From assembly GCF_000378425.1 (NCBI RefSeq), contig NZ_KB899844.1, positions 1 through 40,010 of the forward strand: DNA of 40,010 nt, written 5' to 3'. The notes under the pieces were generated by a model. It saw only the letters and a program-made list of their open reading frames with translations, was not told where the DNA came from and did no database searches. Position numbers and translations under genes: made by a program. Below, piece by piece: positions 1-8,192 of this stretch (position 1 is the first letter of the stretch; the number at the start of each line of letters is the position of its first letter). The DNA comes from Cohnella laeviribosi DSM 21336. GTDB lineage: Bacteria > Bacillota > Bacilli > Paenibacillales > Paenibacillaceae.

Positions 1-449
1 CAGCAGTTCACAGCGCAAGCTCCCAACCAAGTCTGGATGGCGGACATCACGTACGTTCCGACAGACGAAGGATGGCTCTATGTCGCGAGCATCATGGACT
101 TGTACACACGCAAAATCGTAGGCTGGCACGCTGATGAGCGGATGACCAAGGAACTGGTCTTGCAAGCTCTGGACCAGGCTTACAACCGTCAGCGGCCCAA
201 AGGTAAGGTTCTTCATCATTCCGATCGGGGCAGCCAATACGCTTCCCATGAGTACCAACAACGGCTGCTAAAATACGGGATGAAGGGCAGCATGAGCCGC
301 AAGGGCAACTGCTACGACAACGCCTGCATCGAATCGTTCCACAGCGTACTCAAAAAGGAACTCGTTTATCCGGAAAAGTTCAAGTCCATTCGGCGATCGA
401 GTATCTCACACCCATTCAATGCGAACAAATGTACGATTTTGTTGCGTAA
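1..449 (+). pseudogene. IS3-family transposase (OrfB, rve domain), partial and frameshifted
   Basis: Frame 1 is open from the first base, so the gene begins outside the window. It encodes the DDE integrase core of IS3-type OrfB: the first Asp in MADITYV, the second in HHSDRGSQYAS, and the Glu in CIESFHSVLKKE. After ELVYPEKFK the frame becomes nonsense and stops at 480. The true C-terminus is visible in another frame from about 387: HSAIEYLTPIQCEQMYDFVA, ending at TAA 447-449. Family OrfB proteins normally have roughly 20 residues (the FEYIE..YNR..R stretch) between these points, so about 65 bp appear to be deleted with loss of frame. The element is probably inactive. The catalytic motifs are seen directly; the deletion length is inferred from the family pattern. 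Confidence 0.85.
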
Positions 450-465
450 TTTTCTCGATTCCATG

Positions 466-490
466 TGTCCAATCTATTGACAGAGGTCCA
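466..490. repeat. Probable right terminal inverted repeat of the IS3 element
   Basis: This 25-bp segment starts TGTCCAATCTATT, ends GAGGTCCA, and follows the ancestral transposase stop by 16 bp. That is where an IS3-family right end with a terminal CA is expected. A gene fragment with a good ribosome site is interrupted exactly at its outer border. The left end is outside the window, so the pairing and target duplication cannot be checked. Confidence 0.55.
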
Positions 491-595
491 CTCTCGTGCT
501 TTCTGGCAGTATCCCCTCACTTCCTCTACGATTACCTCGTACTCTGCTTGTGCCTGAGCAATTAGACCTGCCTTTTCCTGTACCTGCTTTGCCAT
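491..595 (-). pseudogene. N-terminal fragment of a small unknown gene, cut by the IS end
   Basis: An ATG at 595 on the minus strand is preceded by an AGGAGG-type site (605-610). It opens a frame beginning MAKQVQEKAGLIAQAQAEY, helical and rich in Gln, Glu and Ala, which after 35 codons runs into the IS terminal repeat. The residues after that are translated IS sequence, so the native C-terminus is lost. I do not recognise the family. It lies downstream of the terminator that closes the Rhs/immunity operon and is therefore probably a separate transcription unit. Confidence 0.4.
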
Positions 596-625
596 TTTCC
601 TTTTCCTCCTTTGATTTTGGGCATG

Positions 626-672
626 CAAAAAAGGCTCATTCCTCCTTATCAGTCAAGTTGGAATAAGCCTTT
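626..672 (-). terminator. Rho-independent terminator of the SLH-Rhs-immunity operon
   Basis: The arms 631-642 and 660-671 form a 12-bp stem with one mismatch and a 17-nt loop. Read on the minus strand the stem is followed by a run of six T. It lies about 95 bp beyond the stop of the putative immunity gene and before the small clipped ORF. Confidence 0.7.
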
Positions 673-766
673 GAAAGTTGGTCTAAGCGTGTTGGTCAAG
701 TTTTTTAGTGTTTGGTTTGTTGGTTGTATTGTACGATCCTGCTGTTATGATGTAAAGCCAGTCTAT

Positions 767-1171
767 CTAAATAATTGTTATTTTGGGTTCGTATGCAGCG
801 ATAACATCTACAATTGAGTCGCCTGCCAAAATGGAGAAGTGTATAAGTGATTCTGATTCTGCAATTCCATATGATTGTTCTGATAACCATTGAATATATT
901 CAGAATTAGTAACCTTAAAAAAGGTCCATTCTGCGTAAAACTCTGTTCCGTATCGCTCATCAATTTTATTTATTACACTTTGTCTAAAACTTTCATCTGT
1001 ACTCCTATATGCATGTACGGAATCTTCAAATATCACTTCAACTTTCTTATTTTCGTCATAAGCGTCAGACAATAAAATTCTAAAGCCCTCAATACTATCT
1101 GACAATGACTCTACATAGTATTTTGATGACAAACCAAATACCGGTTCCCAGCGCTCCCAGTTTTCTTGCAC
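767..1171 (-). CDS. Putative immunity protein for the Rhs toxin tip
   Basis: 134 residues from a GTG start, with a weak GGTAGGTG-like site upstream. It is an acidic, soluble protein without signal peptide or membrane segment, as expected for a cytoplasmic antidote. It begins 15 bp after the stop of the Rhs gene on the same strand, which is the standard place for the cognate immunity gene of a polymorphic toxin. Notable stretches are WEPVFGLSSKYYVES near the N-terminus and EFYAEWTFFKV and WLSEQSYGI in the second half. The pattern recalls small Bacillus proteins next to WapA-like toxins, but I cannot name the Pfam family. The gene shares the AT-rich composition of the toxin tip, which suggests the two were acquired together. 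Function is inferred from position. Confidence 0.7.
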   Translation of the reverse strand: MQENWERWEPVFGLSSKYYVESLSDSIEGFRILLSDAYDENKKVEVIFEDSVHAYRSTDESFRQSVINKIDERYGTEFYAEWTFFKVTNSEYIQWLSEQSYGIAESESLIHFSILAGDSIVDVIAAYEPKITII

Positions 1172-1186
1172 TATTCCACACCTACC

Positions 1187-4100
1187 TTAGTAACGAATTT
1201 TAATTGATTTTTTACCGTCATAAATTTCTAATGTCGGCCTACCGTCAGAGCTTTTGTTTCTTACATTCACAGTTCGTCCATCTGGTAATTTCCCTACCTT
1301 ACCACCCGGTATATCTTTTACATCGGTCACTCCCATACTGTTAAAATCGTCAAGAGCCTGATCGAAACCACCCGTCTTTTCATACTGAGTAGCTTTACCT
1401 TTAGTAGCCCTGCCAGGATTAGCTCCTTCCAAAATTTCATCCACAGACTTTATCGAAGCTTTTCCCGTCCCCTTATTACTTCCCTTCGTTCCCCCTACTC
1501 CACTATTTACACTTTCCCGCGTCCCTTTACTATTCCCCTTCATCCTCCCTACCGATACGTTTGGTTGTAACGGATTAACTGGGGTTAAAGCCATTAAATC
1601 AGGATCAGATAAAGGAGCGTATAGTTGGTATTGTCTATAATCATTTTCGGACATGAAATCCCAAAACGTTTGTTTAGTAACTTCAGATCTACTGTACCGT
1701 ATCAATAATCCATTTTCATAATGTCCTATCATTTTACCATTTACGATATAAGGCATCATTTCTAGTAAAACATCGGACATATAATTTTTTTCATTGCTAG
1801 AACTGCTACATTTACCCGCATGTGCCCATTTTCCGTCCGCCGATACGCAGTAATGACCGGTCGGATCAACATAAATCAATGGATTATTCTGCACATACGT
1901 ATAAAGGTTCAAACTCAGCGGATTTGTAATCTCACCCTCATACGTATCCTCACTGATAAACCGGCCCTTCGTCGGGTCGAAATACCGGGCGTTCGCAAAC
2001 GACAAGCCGCTGTAATAGTCGTATCCCAGCCCCGTATAGCCGAACAGGTTGTCCGGTCCCGGCCAGTTCGGGTCGAACTTCTCCGGATTCTCCGCTACGC
2101 CGAATTCGTCGTATTGGTAGCGGACCGAGATGCTGCCGTCCGCAGCTTCCAGTCCAAGCACGCTGCCCAGCGCATCGCTCAGGTAGTAGAGCGTCTTCGG
2201 CGTCGTGTTCGGTGCCGCTCCGCTTGCCCCCGGCTGCGGTTCCCAGCCGTTATTCGCGTCCGCGCTCGGCAGATAGCTCATGCTGATCCGCTCGCCGCCC
2301 GCTCCGTAAACGTAGTTCTGCTTCCAGCCCGTTCCGGTCGCATCCGTTGCGGTCAGCGGTGCAGGAATGTCCAGCGTGATGTCATTGACAAAGTAAATGT
2401 CCATCTGCCGCTTCTTGTATTGCGGCTCCCAGCCGTCCCGGTTGCCCGCGGGGTTGGAGGGCAAGTAGCCGTCTTGGACCGATCCGTCTTCGATCGCGAT
2501 GCCCATGAAGATACGCTGGCCGTCTCCGTTATACCGGTAGGAGACCGTATTTCCTGACGCGTCGGTATACCCGACCAGACGATCCGCCGCATTCCACTGG
2601 TAGCTGCCAAACGCAAGCGAATCCAGTTGGGCATCGAGGGCGTCGAGCAACAGCAAATCGTCTTCTTCCTCGGTGACGTACGTAACGCCGGCTACCGAAA
2701 CGCCTTCGCCCGTGACAAACGAACTTTCCATACCTGCAGCCGTTTCGTCCAGCACGCCCTCATTCGCATCGGAGCCGGCATCCGGGGGCGCATCCGCGTC
2801 CGGAGTCAAGCCCGCGTCGACATCCGTTTCCATGCCGGGCAAGCCGTACGTGACATCGCCGACCGAAGGATCTTTCTCCAGCGGCTTCGCCAGCTTCTCC
2901 TGCAACGCGCGAAGCGCAGCGGCGCTGTCCGTGCCGGTCACCTTGATCAGGTTGCCGCGCAGGTCGTACTCGTAGTCTTTCGAGTCGACCCCGTTTTCCC
3001 AGTGCAGCAGCTTGTTCGCCGCATCGTAGACATACTGCTCCGCCGTCGTGATGCCTCCATCCGTTACGGTTTTGCTCAGGCGGTTGCCGACGGCGTCGTA
3101 CGTATACTCCGTCCGCTTGCCGTTCAGCCGTTGTACCGCCGTGAGCTGGTTAAGCGCGTCGTACACGTAATCGGCGGCATCGATTTTCGGCGCGCCTGCG
3201 GGATTGCTTTCGTCGCTTCCGCTCATCGTCCGTTCGCCGTGGATCTGGTTGCCGACCGGGTCGTACGCATACTTCAGCTGCTCCAGCAGTTCTCCTCCCG
3301 GACCGGCATGGCGAATTTCCGTCACTTGTCCCAACGCGTCGTAGCTGTACGTGCTTACGCCGCCGTTCGGCAACGTGCGCGTGGCGATCCGACCGTTTTC
3401 ATCGTACGTATAGCTGGTCGTGCCGCTTGCGTCGGTAACCTTGATCAGTTGCCCGGCAGCGTCGTATTCATAGGAAACCGAGCTGTTGTCGGGATAAATA
3501 ACCCGGCTGCGCTTCCCCGTGGGCGTCCACTCGTAGCGCGTATTTTGCGTGCGGGCATCGATCACTTCGGTCAGCCGGTTCAAGGCGTCGTAGGTGTAGC
3601 GGGTTAAGCCGCTGCCATCCAGCATTTCGATGCGCCGGCCCGCAAGGTCGTAGGTGAACGACACCCGCTGGCCGTCTCCGTACACAATCTGCTCGAGGCG
3701 GTGAACGGCATCGTAGCTGTACGTCGTCGTCGTGTTATCCGGCGCCGTCACCGCGGAGACGTTGCCCACCGCGTCATAAGCCGTCACCGTCGCCTCTCCA
3801 AGCGGATTGACGGATTCGACCGCCAGATTCCGCTTGTTGTAGCGATACGTGGTGACGTTCCCGAGCGCGTCGGTTTTCGTAAGCAGGTTGCCTTCGGCAT
3901 CATAGCTGTACGAAGTCGTATGGCCGAGCGCGTCGGTCACGCCGGTCAAGCGGCCAAGCGGGTCGTAATGGAAACTCGTTTCGCCGTGATTGGCGTCGAC
4001 GATTTTCCGCACGTTGCCGAGCGCGTCGTATTCATAGGACGTTTCGTACCCGAGCGCATTGATGATTTTGGTGTTTCGGTCGAGCAAATCGTATTCGTAA

Positions 4101-7100
4101 CGGGTCACGGCTCCGGAAGCGTCCTTTATGGCCGTGACCCGCCCCCGGTCGTCGCGCGTCACGAACGTTTCCCGGCCCAGCGGGTCTATGGCGCCCGCTT
4201 CAAGCCCGCGGCTGTCGTACTTCGTCTTCCACACCGAACCGTCCGGAAGCGTCTGTTCGGTCATTTGCCCGTTCGCGTCGTACGTATACGTCGTTTTGCC
4301 CCCAAGCGCATTCGTGACGACGGAGAGACGTCCCGCTGCGTCGTATTCGTACCAGGTGCTGTTGCCGAGCGGATTCGTTTCCTTGATCTTCTGTCCGCTC
4401 GCGTCATAGCTGTATTGCGTGACCGCGCCCAATGCGTTCGTGACGGTGAGCAATTGATTGCGTTTGTTATAGGTATACTTGGTGACGGACCCGCTCGCAT
4501 CGGCAAACGTCAGCACATTGCCCGCAGCGTCGTACGTATAGACGGACGCATGCCCTTCGGGGTCGACGATTTTGACGATGCGTCCCATGCTGTCGTATTC
4601 GTATTCCGTCACGCCGCCATTCGCGTCGATCTCCCGCTTCACGTTGCCGACCGCGTCGTATTCCGTGCGGCTGGCATGATGAAGCGCATCCTCCGTACCC
4701 GTCCGGCGATAGACGTCGTACGTATAGACGGTTTTGCCGCCCGCTTCGTCGGTCGTTTCTACGAGGTTGCCGTTGGCGTCGTAGACGGAAGAGGTCTTCT
4801 GTCCAAGCGCGTTCTCCCGCTCCACAACCCGGTCCTTGGCATCGTAGACGATCCGTTCCAGCGTTCCCCGCCCGTCCTTCACATGGGTAACCCGGTGAAG
4901 CGCATCCCGTTCGATCTCGGTCTTGTAGCCGGCAGGGTCCTCGATTGTCTTAACAAAACCGTATGCATCGTTGGCAAAACGGGTCGTCTCCCCGTTCGCA
5001 TCGGTACGGCTCGTCAGCACCCCGCGGTCGTCCCGCTCCAGCACGATGGTGTTGCCAAGCGCATCCGTCGTTTGCTTCAGATTGCCGGCGGCGTCATATT
5101 CGTACGACGTCGAACGGCCCAGCGCATCGACCATCTCGACCGGGCGGTTCGACGCATTGTAGCGAATGACCGTCGATTCTCCGTTTCCGTCGATCGTCTG
5201 CGTCATATTGCCGCGCTCGTCGTAAATCGCCCGGTTCACGTTGCCGTTGCCGTCCTTGACCGATACCAGGCGAGAAGCGTCGTCGTAGCCGTATTGGACG
5301 GAAGAGCCGTCGGCCTCCCGGCGCTCCAGCAGGAGGAAGCGGTCGCTCCACACGTACGTCGTCGCATGGTTCAGCGCGTCCGTAAGCGTCGTCTCGGCAG
5401 CCGTTGCCAGCGTGGACGAAACGGTATAGCCTTCTCCTGCCGCGGACGAAGACAGCGCCATGCTGCGAACTTCCGACGAACTCGGGTAGTACAGAATCGA
5501 TTTCCCCGCGCCGACGCCCGAGCGTACCGTCGGCGTCCGGTTCGGCGTCATGTCGCCGCCGATCGCCCACACGCCTCCCGTCGTCACATTCAGGTTATTG
5601 TTAACGCTCACGTTATCGCGAACGAACAGGTCCCCGCCCGTTACGGTAAGATTGCCTACCTGATTGTTGGAGACGATGCCGCCAACGACCATTTCGCCGG
5701 CGATATTCATTTCCACCTTGGTGTTGATGTGCATTTCGCCTTTAACGATCACGCGCCGCGCATCCACTTGCAGCGTTCCGTTGTTGTACGTCAAGTTGCC
5801 CGCATACAGCGTGTCGGAGACCGTTACGGAGGAGTCGTTGTTCAAATGAACGGGTCCGCCTGCCCAGACGCTGCCGTAAGCGCCGCCTACCGACACGGCC
5901 GTAAGCTTCAGTCCCTGATTGGCATTCAGTGCTTGATCCACAATGAGCGTGCCGTAGATCGTCACCGAAATGTCTTTATTGGTGTTCATGCCTTGAACCA
6001 TCAAGACAACGGGATGCGTCGGACTGCCAAACGTTGCGTCGCTATCCAGGTTCAGATGCCCCGTCTGAATGACGGTCGGTTTGGCTTGGCTTCCCGCGAT
6101 TTTCTGCTGAATTTCGGCCATATCGCAAGACTTGCACGAAATCGCGGATTCGGCATAGCCGTCGGTTTCGCTTTCGATACCGGCGATCAGCTTATTCAGG
6201 TAATTGCCGATGACCGGCTGCATGCCTTCGACCTTCTGGTAAGCCGGGGCATGGGTTAGATTATGCATCGTCCCGGACAGCAGCACCTTGTCCGACTCCG
6301 CAATGTCGCGTCCGTGCTCCGGATCGATGCGCACCGGACCGTCCGTTCCCGGATCTTCTTCTCCCTCTTCTCCGCGGACGACCGGCGCGACTTTGCCCGA
6401 ATAGCCGATCTGCGAACCGTTACCGTAGAAATCCGTCCATTCGGTCACCCGGCCATACTTGTCGTAAGACACGCTCATAACGGCGGACTGCATCGGATCC
6501 GTCACGCTCGTCACGCGATGCTCCCCGTCATAGGTCAGCTTCGTCGTCGAGCCGTCCGTGTCGGTAATGGCGACGAGATCGCCGGCCGCGTCGTAGGCGT
6601 ACCCGACGGTTCGGCCGGTGTGATCCTTGACGGAAGTCAGCCTGCCCCCCGCTCCGTATTCAAAAGACAGGGAAGCGCCGCTTGTCGTGACGGACTTAAG
6701 CTGCTCTCCGTTATACTCAAGCTGAATCGCATTGCCGTTCGGATCGGTAATCGACTTCAGCAACCCTTGGTCGTCAAACCGATATTCCATCCCCTGCGGC
6801 GTGGACAGCAAGTAGCCGCCGGCAGCCTTCGTCAATATCCAGTCGGTGCCCCGGGGCGTCAAATAGCGGCCGCCCGACAGCGGGACAAACTCAAAGCGGG
6901 CTCCGGTCGGCTCGATCAGCTCCAGCTTGCCGCCGCCGTCTTCCACCGGCGCAAGCCGCCACTCGTAGCTGTGGCGCCAGCCGAGACCGGCCGCCCCCTC
7001 CAGCGGTTCGCGGCTCATATACGTCAAGCCGAAAGAGATCGGCATGAGCGCCTGCAGCTCCAGCGTATCGGTGCTGAACGTAAAGTCGCCCCGCGCCGGA

Positions 7101-8170
7101 TCGACCGGTCCCTGACCGGTCGGATTCACAATGCGCAGACGCTTGGACACGGCTTCGCGTGTGAATTGGGCCAGATCGGCCTGCGCCAGCGCGCCGGACG
7201 TTTGCGGATTCGGCAGCAGCACGGACGTCAGGCCGCTTACCGCCTTGGAGCAATCTCCTTCGGGCGTGCAAACATCGCCGGAAACGCCGTTGATCCGGGC
7301 GAGCTCCTGCGCTTTGGACGCCATGGCGGCGACGGAATCCGTCTTGTAATAATAAGCGGCGAGCGCTCCCCAGCTAACGGTAAAGGAAGGCACGGCCACC
7401 CGCATGACCCGAAGCTGTTCGGAATAACTGGACACCCGGTCGTCCTTGACCGCCTTGGCGGCAATTTGCGCGATTTGCCCCGCCGTTACGTCAACCGTCT
7501 TGGACCATACACCCTTGCTGCTCACCGGAATGTCCGGATAGGTCTTCGGAGTGCCTGCTACACCCTCTCGCACTTCCAGCAACACTTTCGTATTCGGCTC
7601 GGCCTGCCCGGACACCACCACGGTGCCGGAGGAACCCGGTTCGACCGTCAATGCGCTTGGCGCCTTGGGCTGTTTCGAATTGATAATTTCAAAGCTGGCC
7701 ATTTGGCCGTAATAGACGCCCGTGCCCGTATATTCCGCCGGTGTCACGCAGATGTTGTAGCGTCCCTCCGGCAGCGGCACGCCGCCTATTTTGCCGTCCC
7801 ATTTCTCCGTATGTTCGATATAAACGCCGTTTTCCGTCGCCTTGTACACGCCGGTCTTGATCGTTTCGCCGAGCTGCGGAGTGCTTCCGCCGGGCTTCAC
7901 CGTACAAAGGCTGATCTTGATCTCGCGTTCGTTCTGGCCGAATTCGGAGGCGTTGAAGCTGAAAATAATGTCGGCCGTCTCCCCGTTGTCCGTGCTGATC
8001 TCGCTGGGCACGATCCGCATATTCATGGAGGCGTGCGCCTTGCCGGCGAGGAAATCCGCTCCCGGAACAAACGGAACGCTTGTCACGAATACGATCAATG
8101 CGATGAATGTCGATAAAACGGCTTTTGCCCGGATGCCGCCGGACCTGCGCCTGAATCGCGGAAAAAACAT
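1187..8170 (-). CDS. Rhs/WapA-like YD-repeat polymorphic toxin, secreted
   Basis: 2327 residues. An N-terminal signal segment (Arg-rich start, hydrophobic 18-37, AHA before about residue 48) indicates Sec export. Two Ig-like domains follow (about 48-160 and 170-265), then a DUF6531-like entry (GDFTFSTDTLELQA, GWRHSYEW, about 365-420) and the first YD repeats to about 590. An unusual non-YD insert covers about 592-955. Dozens of YD repeats (YEYDAAGN.L.. type) follow to about 1740, then an acidic linker (about 1750-1855). The Rhs core runs about 1990-2106 (YYLSDALGSV, ARYFDPTKGRFISED, NLYTYVQNNPL) and ends in DPTG. The remaining 220 residues are the variable tip. Its last 85 residues (GRATKGKATQYEKTGGFDQA to the C-terminal IKIRY) look like a compact toxin domain seen at the ends of Bacillus polymorphic toxins; I assign no catalytic activity. 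The coding DNA below about 1900 is clearly more AT-rich than the shell. It follows the SLH gene by 22 bp and precedes the immunity gene. Confidence 0.93.
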   Translation of the reverse strand: MFFPRFRRRSGGIRAKAVLSTFIALIVFVTSVPFVPGADFLAGKAHASMNMRIVPSEISTDNGETADIIFSFNASEFGQNEREIKISLCTVKPGGSTPQLGETIKTGVYKATENGVYIEHTEKWDGKIGGVPLPEGRYNICVTPAEYTGTGVYYGQMASFEIINSKQPKAPSALTVEPGSSGTVVVSGQAEPNTKVLLEVREGVAGTPKTYPDIPVSSKGVWSKTVDVTAGQIAQIAAKAVKDDRVSSYSEQLRVMRVAVPSFTVSWGALAAYYYKTDSVAAMASKAQELARINGVSGDVCTPEGDCSKAVSGLTSVLLPNPQTSGALAQADLAQFTREAVSKRLRIVNPTGQGPVDPARGDFTFSTDTLELQALMPISFGLTYMSREPLEGAAGLGWRHSYEWRLAPVEDGGGKLELIEPTGARFEFVPLSGGRYLTPRGTDWILTKAAGGYLLSTPQGMEYRFDDQGLLKSITDPNGNAIQLEYNGEQLKSVTTSGASLSFEYGAGGRLTSVKDHTGRTVGYAYDAAGDLVAITDTDGSTTKLTYDGEHRVTSVTDPMQSAVMSVSYDKYGRVTEWTDFYGNGSQIGYSGKVAPVVRGEEGEEDPGTDGPVRIDPEHGRDIAESDKVLLSGTMHNLTHAPAYQKVEGMQPVIGNYLNKLIAGIESETDGYAESAISCKSCDMAEIQQKIAGSQAKPTVIQTGHLNLDSDATFGSPTHPVVLMVQGMNTNKDISVTIYGTLIVDQALNANQGLKLTAVSVGGAYGSVWAGGPVHLNNDSSVTVSDTLYAGNLTYNNGTLQVDARRVIVKGEMHINTKVEMNIAGEMVVGGIVSNNQVGNLTVTGGDLFVRDNVSVNNNLNVTTGGVWAIGGDMTPNRTPTVRSGVGAGKSILYYPSSSEVRSMALSSSAAGEGYTVSSTLATAAETTLTDALNHATTYVWSDRFLLLERREADGSSVQYGYDDASRLVSVKDGNGNVNRAIYDERGNMTQTIDGNGESTVIRYNASNRPVEMVDALGRSTSYEYDAAGNLKQTTDALGNTIVLERDDRGVLTSRTDANGETTRFANDAYGFVKTIEDPAGYKTEIERDALHRVTHVKDGRGTLERIVYDAKDRVVERENALGQKTSSVYDANGNLVETTDEAGGKTVYTYDVYRRTGTEDALHHASRTEYDAVGNVKREIDANGGVTEYEYDSMGRIVKIVDPEGHASVYTYDAAGNVLTFADASGSVTKYTYNKRNQLLTVTNALGAVTQYSYDASGQKIKETNPLGNSTWYEYDAAGRLSVVTNALGGKTTYTYDANGQMTEQTLPDGSVWKTKYDSRGLEAGAIDPLGRETFVTRDDRGRVTAIKDASGAVTRYEYDLLDRNTKIINALGYETSYEYDALGNVRKIVDANHGETSFHYDPLGRLTGVTDALGHTTSYSYDAEGNLLTKTDALGNVTTYRYNKRNLAVESVNPLGEATVTAYDAVGNVSAVTAPDNTTTTYSYDAVHRLEQIVYGDGQRVSFTYDLAGRRIEMLDGSGLTRYTYDALNRLTEVIDARTQNTRYEWTPTGKRSRVIYPDNSSVSYEYDAAGQLIKVTDASGTTSYTYDENGRIATRTLPNGGVSTYSYDALGQVTEIRHAGPGGELLEQLKYAYDPVGNQIHGERTMSGSDESNPAGAPKIDAADYVYDALNQLTAVQRLNGKRTEYTYDAVGNRLSKTVTDGGITTAEQYVYDAANKLLHWENGVDSKDYEYDLRGNLIKVTGTDSAAALRALQEKLAKPLEKDPSVGDVTYGLPGMETDVDAGLTPDADAPPDAGSDANEGVLDETAAGMESSFVTGEGVSVAGVTYVTEEEDDLLLLDALDAQLDSLAFGSYQWNAADRLVGYTDASGNTVSYRYNGDGQRIFMGIAIEDGSVQDGYLPSNPAGNRDGWEPQYKKRQMDIYFVNDITLDIPAPLTATDATGTGWKQNYVYGAGGERISMSYLPSADANNGWEPQPGASGAAPNTTPKTLYYLSDALGSVLGLEAADGSISVRYQYDEFGVAENPEKFDPNWPGPDNLFGYTGLGYDYYSGLSFANARYFDPTKGRFISEDTYEGEITNPLSLNLYTYVQNNPLIYVDPTGHYCVSADGKWAHAGKCSSSSNEKNYMSDVLLEMMPYIVNGKMIGHYENGLLIRYSRSEVTKQTFWDFMSENDYRQYQLYAPLSDPDLMALTPVNPLQPNVSVGRMKGNSKGTRESVNSGVGGTKGSNKGTGKASIKSVDEILEGANPGRATKGKATQYEKTGGFDQALDDFNSMGVTDVKDIPGGKVGKLPDGRTVNVRNKSSDGRPTLEIYDGKKSIKIRY

Positions 8171-8192
8171 GCTTTTCTCTCTCCCCCGATGC

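Noticed and set aside
1820..8116. Long plus-strand open frames (for example 3701-6259, 6263-8116) opposite the Rhs gene
   Set aside because: They are the antisense shadow of the highly regular YD-repeat coding sequence: Arg/Val-rich, without ribosome sites or recognisable domains.
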